DNA from: Nostoc cf. edaphicum LEGE 07299
GTDB taxonomy: Bacteria; Cyanobacteriota; Cyanobacteriia; Cyanobacteriales; Nostocaceae
NCBI RefSeq assembly: GCF_015207245.1
Contig: NZ_JADEXF010000022.1
Location: 1 to 11,699 of the forward strand
Length of the DNA stretch: 11,699 nucleotides
Direction of reading: 5' to 3'
This document shows positions 1-6,762 of this stretch, one piece after another. Every line of letters starts with the position of its first letter. The stretch's first letter is position 1. Both the position numbers and the translations under genes were made by a program. The notes under the pieces were generated by a model. That model saw nothing but the letters and a program-made list of their open reading frames with translations, made no database searches and was not told where the DNA came from.

Positions 1-3
1 ATA

Positions 4-20
4 TTGGGAGTTGGGAGTTG
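4..20. repeat. Heptanucleotide short tandem repeat (STRR type)
   Basis: TTGGGAG occurs twice in tandem (4-10, 11-17) and a third unit starts (TTG, 18-20). Seven-base short tandem repeats of this sort are a known feature of heterocystous cyanobacterial intergenic DNA. The array may continue to the left, outside the window. Confidence 0.6.
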
Positions 21-393
21 CTTGAGTACTAAAATTTGATTGCATAAATATCTTCATAAATCCTACAATTAATAAGCTAGAAATAAACGTGGATAATTTT
101 TCCTGCTGTCTTTTAGCAGAAATTAGTCACAACTTTTATTAGGTAATTCAAAGTCGCTGCTGAGACTTCTCTATGCCTTCTTGCACTAGCTAAACTATTC
201 TTCAGTTAAAATCTGAACAATTATGTTGATTTCTGCTAATTTTTGTGACAAAATCCTTATTCTGCAAGCTACTGCTCCTAAAGTATTTACAGAGATTTCA
301 ACTATTTTTAGTGTCAGTTATTTCTAATACTTGCTTAAGTAGTTATGAGTTATAGAAGCAATATACAGCGGATTGCAAGTTAATAAGTGACTA

Positions 394-413
394 TTAAGAA
401 AGATGTGACTAAT
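394..413 (+). repeat. 20-bp dispersed repeat, copy 1
   Basis: TTAAGAAAGATGTGACTAAT here is identical to 9174-9193, in the same orientation. Similarity stops at or near both edges. Its last ten bases are also the inverted match of ATTAGTCACA at 122-131. Twenty exact bases shared by two non-coding stretches 8.8 kb apart are unlikely by chance. It could be a mobile-element end or a conserved regulatory or terminator block. Confidence 0.6.
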
Positions 414-416
414 ATA

Positions 417-437
417 TAACCCAATAAGCTTGGGTTA
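417..437. repeat. Perfect 8-bp hairpin
   Basis: TAACCCAA (417-424) and TTGGGTTA (430-437) are exact reverse complements around a five-base loop. It begins four bases after the 20-bp repeat at 394-413. It could end transcripts coming from the minus-strand SUKH gene about 160 bp away, but there is no clear U-tract. Confidence 0.4.
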
Positions 438-476
438 GCCCCAAAAACCTTAAAAGGTTGGGCAGCCACTGCGCCC

Positions 477-560
477 TTGCGTTTCCCGACTTGTACCTCT
501 ACGAGGAAGCAAGCTACGCTTTTAGCGTTCCCTTCAGGTAGCAAGTGGCGTTTGAGGAAC
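477..560. repeat. Nostoc-type palindromic interspersed repeat
   Basis: The stretch contains nested short palindromes: CCTC-TAC-GAGG (496-506), ACGCT-TTT-AGCGT (516-528), and GCTAC (513-517) that can pair with GTAGC (538-542). It is more GC-rich than its flanks. The composition (segments such as ACGAGGAAGCAAGCTACGC) resembles the repetitive palindromic sequences scattered through Nostocales intergenic DNA. The assignment rests on general resemblance, not on a family comparison. Confidence 0.5.
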
Positions 561-598
561 GAAACCAACATTTGCAGGACTTCATATTTTTTTTTAAA

Positions 599-1222
599 TT
601 ATGAGTTATATTTTCGATATATCTCTTTTTCAAGTTCTAGCTTTTCTTCATCTATTCGGATTATCATGTCATCTTCCTCTCCATCTTCATCTGGTATGAG
701 TTGATATAAACCAAACTCACAACACTCTGCAATTACAGATATCATACTGATAAGATTTTTATATATTCTTACTGAATCCTCAAGACAACCAACATCCCAA
801 AGATAAACCGGAGATGGATCGAGATCGCCAACTACATAAAGCATTCTTTTAGTCTCATACGCAGCAATAGGAAACCATTCTTGCTTCCAATATGCATCAT
901 CGTAGTTAGTTGCTTCCCCTATACCTTTGTAAATATAAACTGAATCTTGCAAGGAACAAAAAGAACAAATGATATCGGCTCTTAATTGCTCAGGAAATAA
1001 AAAATAGAGTGGTAGATACCCATTGTTATAACCAAGATCGGCGGTTCCATTGCGCCATTGATAAAGTTCGTATACTTCTTCGGATAACCGGAATGGTAAA
1101 TCCTTTGTAATTTCGTCAATCTGCTGGCGAGTTAAACCTGGATTGTAACAATCAAAAAAATCATGATTGGTAGATTTTAACCAATTCAAAATATATTGAA
1201 GTTCATCCGTAAGTTCAGACAT
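599..1222 (-). CDS. SMI1/KNR4 (SUKH) family protein
   Basis: This 207-residue soluble protein has no signal peptide or membrane segment. The family signature is clear in residues 27-60: N-P-G-L-T, then a helix ending in L-P-F-R-L-S-E-E-V-Y-E-L-Y, then W-R-N-G. Further typical aromatic patches follow at 71-78, 116-122 (EWFPIAA) and 128-142. The tail (178-207) is strongly charged. The start is well supported: on the minus strand GAGG (1234-1231) sits eight bases before the ATG. SUKH domains in bacteria are often immunity proteins against contact-dependent or polymorphic toxins; in fungi the family acts in cell-wall signalling. No toxin lies beside it here, so the role is unknown. It may be an orphan immunity gene or a housekeeping member. 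The gene is AT-rich by eye and has no HIP1 site, unlike the central genes, which is compatible with transfer but not proof. Confidence 0.85.
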   Translation of the reverse strand: MSELTDELQYILNWLKSTNHDFFDCYNPGLTRQQIDEITKDLPFRLSEEVYELYQWRNGTADLGYNNGYLPLYFLFPEQLRADIICSFCSLQDSVYIYKGIGEATNYDDAYWKQEWFPIAAYETKRMLYVVGDLDPSPVYLWDVGCLEDSVRIYKNLISMISVIAECCEFGLYQLIPDEDGEEDDMIIRIDEEKLELEKEIYRKYNS

Positions 1223-1667
1223 TTAACTAACCTCATTTAGTGATTAAAGACGAAAGTATTTTAAAGCATCTCATCTCATTTACCCGGAATTGAATACACA
1301 GCCTCACTAATATTGCACTATCTACCACCAAGCTGAAAGCCTCCGCACACTGTTGACATATTTACTATATCCAGTTGTTATAAGCCAAGTTGCGGTTTGT
1401 CAGTATCACTATATACCTGAAGTTATAAATTATCTTGTCTTAAGACTGAACAATATAATGCTACCTTTCTCTCTTTTGGATATTAGTTGAATTCTCAAGA
1501 TGAATTTAACCTTTAAATAGTTATGTACAATGGACACAAATATTTGTCATAAGAACATCGTCAGATAGAAGCATTAAAAGTTATTTAAAACTAATCTATA
1601 GATATTGCAGCGCTTTTCAAGCAAGCAATAACTAATGACTACGTAACATATTTTAGGAACAAATAAT
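1223..1667. promoter_or_regulatory. Intergenic region between divergent SUKH and CsbD genes
   Basis: No gene is visible in these 445 bp, which must hold the promoters of both flanking genes. A consensus -10 box TATAAT is at 1454-1459 on the plus strand, but the nearest -35-like hexamer (TTGTCT, 1435-1440) is only 13 bp upstream, so it is a weak candidate for csbD. A TTGACA at 1353-1358 has no well-spaced -10; the closest is TTATAA at 1378-1383, 19 bp on. If transcription begins near 1465, csbD has a leader of about 200 bases. Confidence 0.3.
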
Positions 1668-1850
1668 ATGAGTATCGAAGATAGAGCAAAAGCTTTTGCT
1701 AAAAACGTTGAAGGTAAAGTACAAGAGGCAGTCGGCGAAGTAACTGGCGATCCTAAAGATAAAGCTGAAGGTAAAGCTAAACAAGCTGAATCTCAAGTTC
1801 GTCACACTGCTGAAAATATCAAAGATGAAGTTAAAAAGACTTTAGAATAG
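1668..1850 (+). CDS. CsbD-like general stress protein
   Basis: This 60-residue hydrophilic protein is rich in Lys, Glu, Ala and Gln and has no membrane segment. The CsbD-family core is plain: A-K-N-V-E-G-K-V-Q-E-A-V-G-E-V-T-G-D (residues 11-28), followed by a second half rich in K-A-E-G-K-A-K-Q-A (32-40). The family includes Bacillus CsbD (sigma-B dependent) and E. coli YjbJ; members are small, abundant, largely disordered stress proteins whose biochemical role is unsettled. The start has AGGA at 1655-1658, nine bases before the ATG. A long hairpin (1938-1980) lies 88 bases past the stop. The gene stands alone, with its own upstream region of 445 bp, which fits stress-induced transcription. 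Confidence 0.9.
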   Translation: MSIEDRAKAFAKNVEGKVQEAVGEVTGDPKDKAEGKAKQAESQVRHTAENIKDEVKKTLE

Positions 1851-1937
1851 TACACTATGGCAGAAGTTTTCCTCGCTGTAACAAGTTGCTCAAGTAACTA
1901 GATTTTGGTCATACTGTACAAGGTGGAATTTTATTTA

Positions 1938-1980
1938 GGAAGAAGGTTTAAGTTAAATAATTATTTACTGAACCTTCTCC
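1938..1980 (+). terminator. Hairpin after csbD, probable terminator
   Basis: AGAAGGTT (1941-1948) pairs perfectly with AACCTTCT (1971-1978). The stem continues inward with GTTAAAT (1952-1958) against ATTTAC (1963-1968), with a small bulge, around an AATT loop. The outer end adds G1939-C1980 past one mismatch. It is followed by C and T-rich sequence but no clean U-tract. Position 88 bases after csbD and upstream of the next gene supports termination. Confidence 0.5.
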
Positions 1981-2083
1981 CTTTATTAAGTCTGTTTTTT
2001 AACTAAAATTTTCAGGGATTTTGACAATAGCGATCGCAAAAAATTTATCAATCTATTACTGCTTTTTTCAAAGGTGCTAATTC

Positions 2084-2290
2084 ATGATTAATATTCTATT
2101 TACCTATCTTTTAACAGACATCCCAACATCACAAGGTAATTCTACTTATTCTATTGTGCTGACAGCGTTATTAGGATTAGGCTTTATCGCTGCTGTAACT
2201 ATAGGATCAATTGCCTGGTACAATTCCAAACGTCCTGTAGGTTGGGAAGATAAAAAACGTCCTGATATTGTTCCAGAAATTGATCGATAA
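2084..2290 (+). CDS. psb35: Psb35-like one-helix photosystem II protein
   Basis: This 68-residue protein has one clear transmembrane helix at about residues 22-46 (leucine/alanine/isoleucine-rich, ending in A-W-Y-N). A basic turn (S-K-R-P) and a polar tail follow, with G-W-E-D-K-K-R-P-D and V-P-E-I. This layout and tail match, from memory, the small thylakoid proteins annotated as Psb35-related (Synechocystis Ssl2148), which stabilise the CP47 assembly module and its high-light-inducible partners during photosystem II biogenesis. The identification comes from recalled resemblance, so the symbol is tentative. AAGG at 2071-2074 lies nine bases before the ATG. It sits 233 bp after csbD, has a HIP1 site (2030-2037) upstream, and converges on the kinase gene with only 21 bp between the two stop codons. 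Confidence 0.65.
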   Translation: MINILFTYLLTDIPTSQGNSTYSIVLTALLGLGFIAAVTIGSIAWYNSKRPVGWEDKKRPDIVPEIDR

Positions 2291-2299
2291 TAATTTTTT

Positions 2300-2337
2300 G
2301 TCTGCCTACTTTTAGTTTTCGTCAGCTAAAGGTAGAC
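2300..2337. terminator. Shared hairpin between convergent psb35-like and kinase genes
   Basis: GTCTGCCT (2300-2307) pairs with AGGTAGAC (2330-2337), with one G-T wobble. The inner part (TTTTAG, 2310-2315, against CTAA, 2326-2329) adds bulged pairs. The hairpin spans the kinase stop codon at 2312-2314, so it lies just past the psb35-like gene and inside the very end of the kinase gene. A two-way terminator for the convergent pair is the simplest reading. T-runs are absent on the exit sides. Confidence 0.4.
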
Positions 2338-3406
2338 GGATAGTGAATGTGCTACCCTTGCCTGGTTCAGATGTCACATCGATTGTGCCTTGATGTGCTT
2401 CGATAATACAGCGAGAAAGATATAGCCCCAAGCCACTACCAGAACGTTGGTGTTTTCCTTGACGAAATCGCTCGAATAATATTGCCTGATCTGGTTTAGA
2501 AATTCCTGGCCCTGTATCTTGGATATCAATATTTACAGCTACCGCAGTATGATAGCAATGAATATCTACAGAACCTTTGTCTGTAAACTTGATAGCATTG
2601 CCGATAATATTTGTCAAAACTCGCCGCAGTTCTAAGCGATCGCCCATGACGGTGCTTGCCGTTTCACTTAGATCGATATTTACAGTTAATCCTTTTTCTT
2701 CAGCTAAAGGAGTTAATTCTTGGGAAACTTCACCAACTAATTCCTGAATATTGCAGGGAGAAATTTTTAAGGTTTTACAGCCCGCTTCATGACGATAAAC
2801 TTCTAGCAAGGTATTTACCATTTCCAGCAGGTCTTGATTGCTGCCAATCATGGTATCAATTATCTCTTGCAATTGTGGCGAAACATCGCAAAACCTGCCT
2901 TCTAGCAATAATTTTAATACGCGGTTGGAGGCTACTAGTGGTATGCGTAAATCGTGAGTAAAACGCGAAACGAAATCTGCCCGGAGGTTCGCCATCTGAT
3001 CTCGTTCGTCGATACTATGCTTGAGGCGCAAAAGCGATCGCACCCTTGCATGTAGTTCATCAGGATCGAATGGTTTGCGAATGAAGTCATCTGCACCAGC
3101 ATCGAGTCCTTCAACAACGCTAGACTCATAGTGAGCCGTGAGCAGCAGAATCGGGATAAATGGCAACGCCTGATTCTGTCGGATGCGCCGAGTAAATTCA
3201 TAGCCATCTAGCTCCGGCATCATCACATCTAAAAGAATTATGTCTGGCGGTGACTCCTCAACCATAGCCAGAGCAATCTTACTATCTTCTACCAAGCTAA
3301 TTTCATAGTCCTCATCTTCTAGGACTGCTTCTAACACCAGTAGATTGTCAAAAACATCATCGACAACGAGAATTTTATCTTTTTTGACAGTTTTAGGTAA
3401 AGACAT
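2312..3406 (-). CDS. REC-histidine kinase, cytosolic
   Basis: This 364-residue protein joins an N-terminal receiver to a kinase core. The receiver (about 10-128) has the acidic pair D16/D17, phospho-acceptor D60 (I-L-L-D-V-M-M-P), T90 and K111. A linker helix (129-145) leads to the dimerisation domain with phospho-acceptor H151 in F-T-H-D-L-R-I-P-L. The ATPase domain shows the N box (N270-A-I-K-F), G1 (D297-T-G-P-G) and G2 (G323-S-G-L-G-L). All catalytic residues seem present. There is no membrane segment, PAS, GAF or other sensor, so input must come through the receiver, presumably from another kinase, or through partner proteins; this architecture is common in cyanobacteria. It is divergent from the NarL-type regulator at 3984, its most obvious candidate partner. 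No good ribosome binding site precedes the ATG. HIP1 sites lie at 2636 and 3034. Confidence 0.92.
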   Translation of the reverse strand: MSLPKTVKKDKILVVDDVFDNLLVLEAVLEDEDYEISLVEDSKIALAMVEESPPDIILLDVMMPELDGYEFTRRIRQNQALPFIPILLLTAHYESSVVEGLDAGADDFIRKPFDPDELHARVRSLLRLKHSIDERDQMANLRADFVSRFTHDLRIPLVASNRVLKLLLEGRFCDVSPQLQEIIDTMIGSNQDLLEMVNTLLEVYRHEAGCKTLKISPCNIQELVGEVSQELTPLAEEKGLTVNIDLSETASTVMGDRLELRRVLTNIIGNAIKFTDKGSVDIHCYHTAVAVNIDIQDTGPGISKPDQAILFERFRQGKHQRSGSGLGLYLSRCIIEAHQGTIDVTSEPGKGSTFTIRLPLADEN

Positions 3407-3687
3407 GGCTAAATAAAAAAGAAGTGCTTGGCTATCCCTAGCAAATCTAGTAATAGCTTACTTCACCAGCGCTGAGATTATTAACGATTAACATTTTCTT
3501 TTAGTGTTTCCTGAGTTAAATACCTATTTTCTACGTAATTAGACTGATGTTATGTGCTATCTATTTTAAACGACATATTTGTTTATAAGTATATTAGCCG
3601 CCTGAATTATCCAATTAATATCAGTGCCTGGGTGCTATGGTGAGTTACTTTAGTTCCTTTTATGTGCATAATCCAACTCAAAGGCAG

Positions 3688-3708
3688 GGTAACTACTTAA
3701 TAGTTACC
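3688..3708. promoter_or_regulatory. Palindrome, possible operator
   Basis: GGTAACTA (3688-3695) and TAGTTACC (3701-3708) are exact reverse complements around CTTAA. It lies near the middle of the kinase/regulator gap. The half-site AGTTAC appears again nearby in GAGTTACTTTAG (about 3643-3654). It could be a dimeric regulator site or a hairpin in an RNA leader. Confidence 0.4.
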
Positions 3709-3933
3709 TACTTCTGCTTGCTACCAGATTTTTAATGAAAAATTTTCTAGCATAAAACATCGAGCATTAGGTTAATCTATAGAAATATTTTTTGATTAAA
3801 TTATATTGTCATATCGAAACTCTTGCCTTAGAAAGGCTTACGAGATAAGGTTATCTATGTCTAATGGTAGATGAAGTTCAGGGAATAATACCAAACGCAT
3901 TGCTTTTTGTATAAGATCCCGAATAGAAGAACG

Positions 3934-3948
3934 AGATTATTTTAATCT
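3934..3948. promoter_or_regulatory. Palindrome upstream of regulator, possible autoregulatory site
   Basis: AGATTA-TTT-TAATCT is a perfect inverted repeat ending 35 bases before the regulator ATG. Its right half is part of the decamer repeated at 3772-3781. NarL/FixJ-type regulators bind inverted half-sites as dimers and often control their own genes, so autoregulation is a reasonable but untested reading. Confidence 0.35.
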
Positions 3949-3983
3949 GTACTTGAGATAAATAACAGTAAAGTTAAGTAACT

Positions 3984-4703
3984 ATGAGTGAAATCAAGAT
4001 CCTTGTGATTGAAGATCACAACCTGACAAGAATCGGCTTAAGGTCTGCCTTACAAACCCAGCCAGAGTTCAATATTGTTGGTGAAGCAGCCAATGCAACC
4101 GATGGCATCAAGCTTCTGAAAACTCTTAAGCCGGATGTTGCTACTATTGACATTGGTTTGCCTGACATGGATGGCATTGAGCTAACACGCACATTTAGGC
4201 AACATCAGGCAGAGAATGAGGACTACACAACAAAGCTGCTAATTTTAACGATGCAAAATAGCGAACAAGCAGTTTTAGCAGCATTTGCAGCAGGTGCAGA
4301 TTCTTATTGCATGAAGGATATAGAAACTGAGAAACTAGTAGAGGCTGTGCAAACGACCTATGCAGGTAGCTCATGGATTGATCCAGCGATCGCAGACCTT
4401 GTACTACAACAAATACGTCAAGATTTCCCCGATGGCAGCAGAGGCGCATCTGGAAAAAGAGTTTTGATTGAAGGTATTGACCCAGATGTTGAGAAAAGTA
4501 TAGTCAGCTATCCTTTAACTCATAGAGAGATGGATGTTTTAGAGCTGATTGTTGCTGGGTGTGACAATGCAGAAATTGCGAAAAGGCTCTACTTAACAGT
4601 CGGTACTGTTAAAACTCATGTTCGAGGTATTCTCAATAAACTCTGTGTTGCTGACCGGACACAGGCTGCCGTCCGTGCTTTGCGGGCGGGATTAGTACCG
4701 TGA
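3984..4703 (+). CDS. NarL/FixJ-family response regulator
   Basis: This 239-residue protein has a receiver (about 4-125) and a LuxR-type DNA-binding domain (about 175-238). Receiver marks are E10/D11, phospho-acceptor D56 (T-I-D-I-G-L-P-D-M-D-G), T89 and K111. The output domain begins L-T-H-R-E-M-D-V-L and carries the usual N-A-E-I-A-K-R-L...T-V-G-T-V-K-T-H-V helix-turn-helix (195-213). The linker (126-174) is somewhat long, with G-S-R-G-A-S-G at 151-157. It should act as a phosphorylation-controlled transcription factor in the cytoplasm. It is divergent from the REC-kinase at 2312-3406, and pairing is inferred from that position. It reads toward ndhD, 178 bp downstream, but a tandem repeat and a heptanucleotide repeat lie between them, so cotranscription is uncertain. 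Its exact family name is not recognised. Confidence 0.92.
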   Translation: MSEIKILVIEDHNLTRIGLRSALQTQPEFNIVGEAANATDGIKLLKTLKPDVATIDIGLPDMDGIELTRTFRQHQAENEDYTTKLLILTMQNSEQAVLAAFAAGADSYCMKDIETEKLVEAVQTTYAGSSWIDPAIADLVLQQIRQDFPDGSRGASGKRVLIEGIDPDVEKSIVSYPLTHREMDVLELIVAGCDNAEIAKRLYLTVGTVKTHVRGILNKLCVADRTQAAVRALRAGLVP

Positions 4704-4722
4704 ACAACTAAAAATCTTTCTT

Positions 4723-4736
4723 CCCCAGTCCCCAGT
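4723..4736. repeat. Heptanucleotide short tandem repeat (STRR type)
   Basis: CCCCAGT occurs twice in tandem (4723-4729, 4730-4736), 20 bases after the response-regulator stop. This heptamer type is familiar from Nostocales intergenic DNA. Confidence 0.6.
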
Positions 4737-4771
4737 CGCCATTTTCAAGTCAATTGTCTTTAAGCCAAAGC

Positions 4772-4817
4772 GGTTAACTGGGACAAATATTTATGGTTAA
4801 CTAGGATAAATACTTAT
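4772..4817. repeat. 23-bp tandem duplication upstream of ndhD
   Basis: Two adjacent 23-base units (4772-4794 and 4795-4817) match at 20 of 23 positions. Both begin GGTTAACT and end CTTAT or TTTAT; the differences are at unit positions 9, 13 and 19. The last ten bases of unit 2 (AAATACTTAT, 4808-4817) are the exact inverse of ATAAGTATTT at 4860-4869, which ends 12 bases before the ndhD start. A duplicated protein-binding site or a leader hairpin are both possible. Confidence 0.65.
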
Positions 4818-4881
4818 GAAGAAATTGTTACAAAGTTTAGTACAATGACATCATCCCAAATAAGTATTTTTTCTCATATAC

Positions 4882-6570
4882 ATGATAGCGGATCAATTTC
4901 CCTGGCTTACCGCAATTGTCTTGCTGCCACTCATTGCTTCTCTGCTTATCCCTGTGCTACCAGATAAAGATGGTAAGCGCGTTCGATGGTATGCATTGGG
5001 TATAGGTATCGCAGATTTCGCCTTGATGTGCTACGCCTTTTGGAAGCATTACGATGCCAGCAGTGCTAGTTTTCAACTTGTAGAAAGTTATGCCTGGATG
5101 CCTCAGTTGGGTCTGAACTGGGCGGTATCAGTCGATGGACTATCAGTACCACTTGTGCTGCTAGCAGGATTTGTCACTACACTCTCGATGTTTTCGGCTT
5201 GGCAAGTTGATCACCGCCCTCGCCTCTTCTATTTTTTGATGCTGGTGCTGTATTCTGCACAAGTGGGGGTGTTCGTTGCCAAAGACTTGCTGCTATTTTT
5301 CATTATGTGGGAAGTAGAGCTAATCCCCGTCTACCTACTAGTCTGCATTTGGGGTGGGCAAAGACGGCGTTATGCGGCTACGAAATTTTTGTTGTATACC
5401 GCAGCTGCTTCTATATTTATTTTGGTGGCAGCCCTGGCAATGGGGTTATACGGCGGCGGTAATATGACATTTGATATAACCGCCCTCGCTAGTAAAGAAT
5501 TTCCACTTGGTCTACAACTGCTACTTTATGCAGGATTGTTGATTGCATTTGGTGTCAAGCTTGCTGTTTTCCCCATGCATACTTGGTTGCCTGATGCTCA
5601 CGGCGAAGCATCTTCTCCTGTATCGATGATTCTGGCTGGTGTGTTGCTGAAGATGGGCGGATATGGGCTGATTCGCCTGAATCTGGAACTACTTCCCGAT
5701 GCACACATTTATTTTGCGCCAGTTCTAGCCATTCTGGGTGTTGTCAACATTATCTATGGTGCATTGAACTCTTTTGCTCAGACCAATATGAAGCGGCGTT
5801 TAGCTTATTCGTCGATTTCTCACATGGGGTTTGTACTGCTGGGGATTGCCTCATTCACTGATTTGGGAATCAACGGCGCGATGTTGCAGATGATTTCGCA
5901 TGGTTTAATTGCATCAGTGCTGTTCTTCTTAGCAGGTGTTACTTACGATCGCACCCACACAATGGTAATGAAAGATATGGGCGGTATTGGTCAAGCCATG
6001 CCCAAAGTCTTTGCCCTGTTTACAATCGGAGCAATGGCATCCCTAGCACTTCCCGGTATGAGCGGCTTTGCTGGCGAACTTTCGGTATTTGTTGGGATGA
6101 CCAGCAGTGACGTTTACAGTTCGACTTTTTGCACCGTAACGGTTTTTCTCGCCGCAGTTGGAGTTATCCTCACACCGATTTATCTACTTTCCATGCTGCG
6201 AGAAGTGTTTTATGGTAAAGATGCAGCACTGCTATGCGACATTAATAATGCAGGTTTGGAAAATCAAGAAGATGACGGAACAGTTTGTTTTGGTACAGAC
6301 TGCTTCGTGCCAGAAGATGCAGTCTACGACGATGCTAGACCGCGTGAGGTGTTTATCGCTGCCTGTTTTCTGCTGATGATTATTGGCATTGGTTTCTATC
6401 CTAAGATGGCGATGCAGATGTACGATGTGAAGACCGTTGCAGTCAATGCTAATCTTCGCCAGTCTTATGCCATAATCTCGCAAAGCAATCCTCAGATTTA
6501 TGCAAAGGGACTCTTGGTTCCGCAAGTTTCAGAGGTTGAGGTAGCGCCCGTTTTAGGAACTTTGAAGTAA
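4882..6570 (+). CDS. ndhD: NAD(P)H-quinone oxidoreductase chain 4 (NdhD)
   Basis: This 562-residue integral membrane protein with about 14 helices is an antiporter-like proton-pumping subunit of the thylakoid NDH-1 complex, which oxidises ferredoxin and reduces plastoquinone in respiration and cyclic electron flow. Key family residues are visible: the helix-5 glutamate in M-W-E (E144), the lysine in F-G-V-K-L-A-V-F-P (K226) followed by H-T-W-L-P-D-A-H, and L-L-K-M-G-G-Y-G (255-262). Strong resemblance to NdhD1 of the respiratory/cyclic form is my reading, rather than the CO2-uptake paralogues NdhD3/D4. An acidic, cysteine-bearing insert (about 451-488) lies between the last two helices. No Shine-Dalgarno sequence precedes the ATG. 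The gene stands alone, without ndhF beside it, and ends in a hairpin. It contains no HIP1 octamer, only the variant ACGATCGC near 5946. Confidence 0.95.
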   Translation: MIADQFPWLTAIVLLPLIASLLIPVLPDKDGKRVRWYALGIGIADFALMCYAFWKHYDASSASFQLVESYAWMPQLGLNWAVSVDGLSVPLVLLAGFVTTLSMFSAWQVDHRPRLFYFLMLVLYSAQVGVFVAKDLLLFFIMWEVELIPVYLLVCIWGGQRRRYAATKFLLYTAAASIFILVAALAMGLYGGGNMTFDITALASKEFPLGLQLLLYAGLLIAFGVKLAVFPMHTWLPDAHGEASSPVSMILAGVLLKMGGYGLIRLNLELLPDAHIYFAPVLAILGVVNIIYGALNSFAQTNMKRRLAYSSISHMGFVLLGIASFTDLGINGAMLQMISHGLIASVLFFLAGVTYDRTHTMVMKDMGGIGQAMPKVFALFTIGAMASLALPGMSGFAGELSVFVGMTSSDVYSSTFCTVTVFLAAVGVILTPIYLLSMLREVFYGKDAALLCDINNAGLENQEDDGTVCFGTDCFVPEDAVYDDARPREVFIAACFLLMIIGIGFYPKMAMQMYDVKTVAVNANLRQSYAIISQSNPQIYAKGLLVPQVSEVEVAPVLGTLK

Positions 6571-6641
6571 GCTTTTCTTCTGTGGAAAGAGCGATCGCTA
6601 ACTTCGAGAACTTCTAGGTATCTTTCTGAGGAATAATAGAG

Positions 6642-6677
6642 CATTGATAGCTGCTCACTATGGGTAGGCTATCAATG
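6642..6677 (+). terminator. Perfect 10-bp hairpin after ndhD
   Basis: CATTGATAGC (6642-6651) and GCTATCAATG (6668-6677) are exact reverse complements with a 16-base loop, extended by a G-T wobble. It lies 71 bases after the ndhD stop and 85 before the antitoxin start. No U-tract follows, but many cyanobacterial transcript ends lack one. A terminator or a 3'-end stabiliser for ndhD mRNA is likely; an operator for the toxin-antitoxin pair is an alternative. Confidence 0.55.
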
Positions 6678-6762
6678 TCATATTAGAGTTATATTAATGA
6701 TGGCGGACTCTACACCCAACCATAGCGTTCAGTTGCTTTATTAATAAACTAAAAATCAAGCT

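Larger units (their letters stand above)
1..598. other. Non-coding, repeat-rich left flank
   Basis: No convincing gene is visible in this stretch; the short open frames at 380-571 and 477-704 lie over repeat sequence and resemble no family. It holds a heptanucleotide tandem repeat (4-20), an 11-bp perfect inverted repeat (113-123 with 229-239), a copy of a 20-bp repeat shared with 9174-9193 (394-413), an 8-bp hairpin (417-437) and a Nostoc-type palindromic repeat (about 477-560). A T-run at 587-595 lies just past the stop of the minus-strand SUKH gene, but on that gene's strand it reads as A, so it is not a U-tail for it. Confidence 0.6.
3407..3983. promoter_or_regulatory. 577-bp control region between divergent kinase and regulator
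   Basis: No gene is visible. The region must hold both divergent promoters. It contains a perfect 8-bp palindrome (3688-3708), a perfect 6-bp palindrome close to the regulator start (3934-3948), an inverted pair TTAATC/GATTAA (3772-3777, 3794-3799), and the near-identical decamers TTAATCTATA (3772-3781) and TTAATCTGTA (3942-3951). A TATAAG box at 3910-3915 could be the -10 for the regulator, but no -35 is well placed. Neither flanking start has a good Shine-Dalgarno sequence. Confidence 0.4.

Noticed and set aside
380..571. 63-codon minus-strand ORF
   Set aside because: It lies across the same repeats, has no ribosome binding site and resembles no protein family.
477..704. 75-codon plus-strand ORF over the left repeat
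   Set aside because: It covers palindromic repeat sequence and the antisense 3' end of the SUKH gene; the product is a low-complexity serine run and matches no family.
1353..1383. TTGACA with TTATAA as a csbD promoter
   Set aside because: The 19-bp spacing is poor and the site is about 290 bases from the gene; kept only as a note in the intergenic entry.
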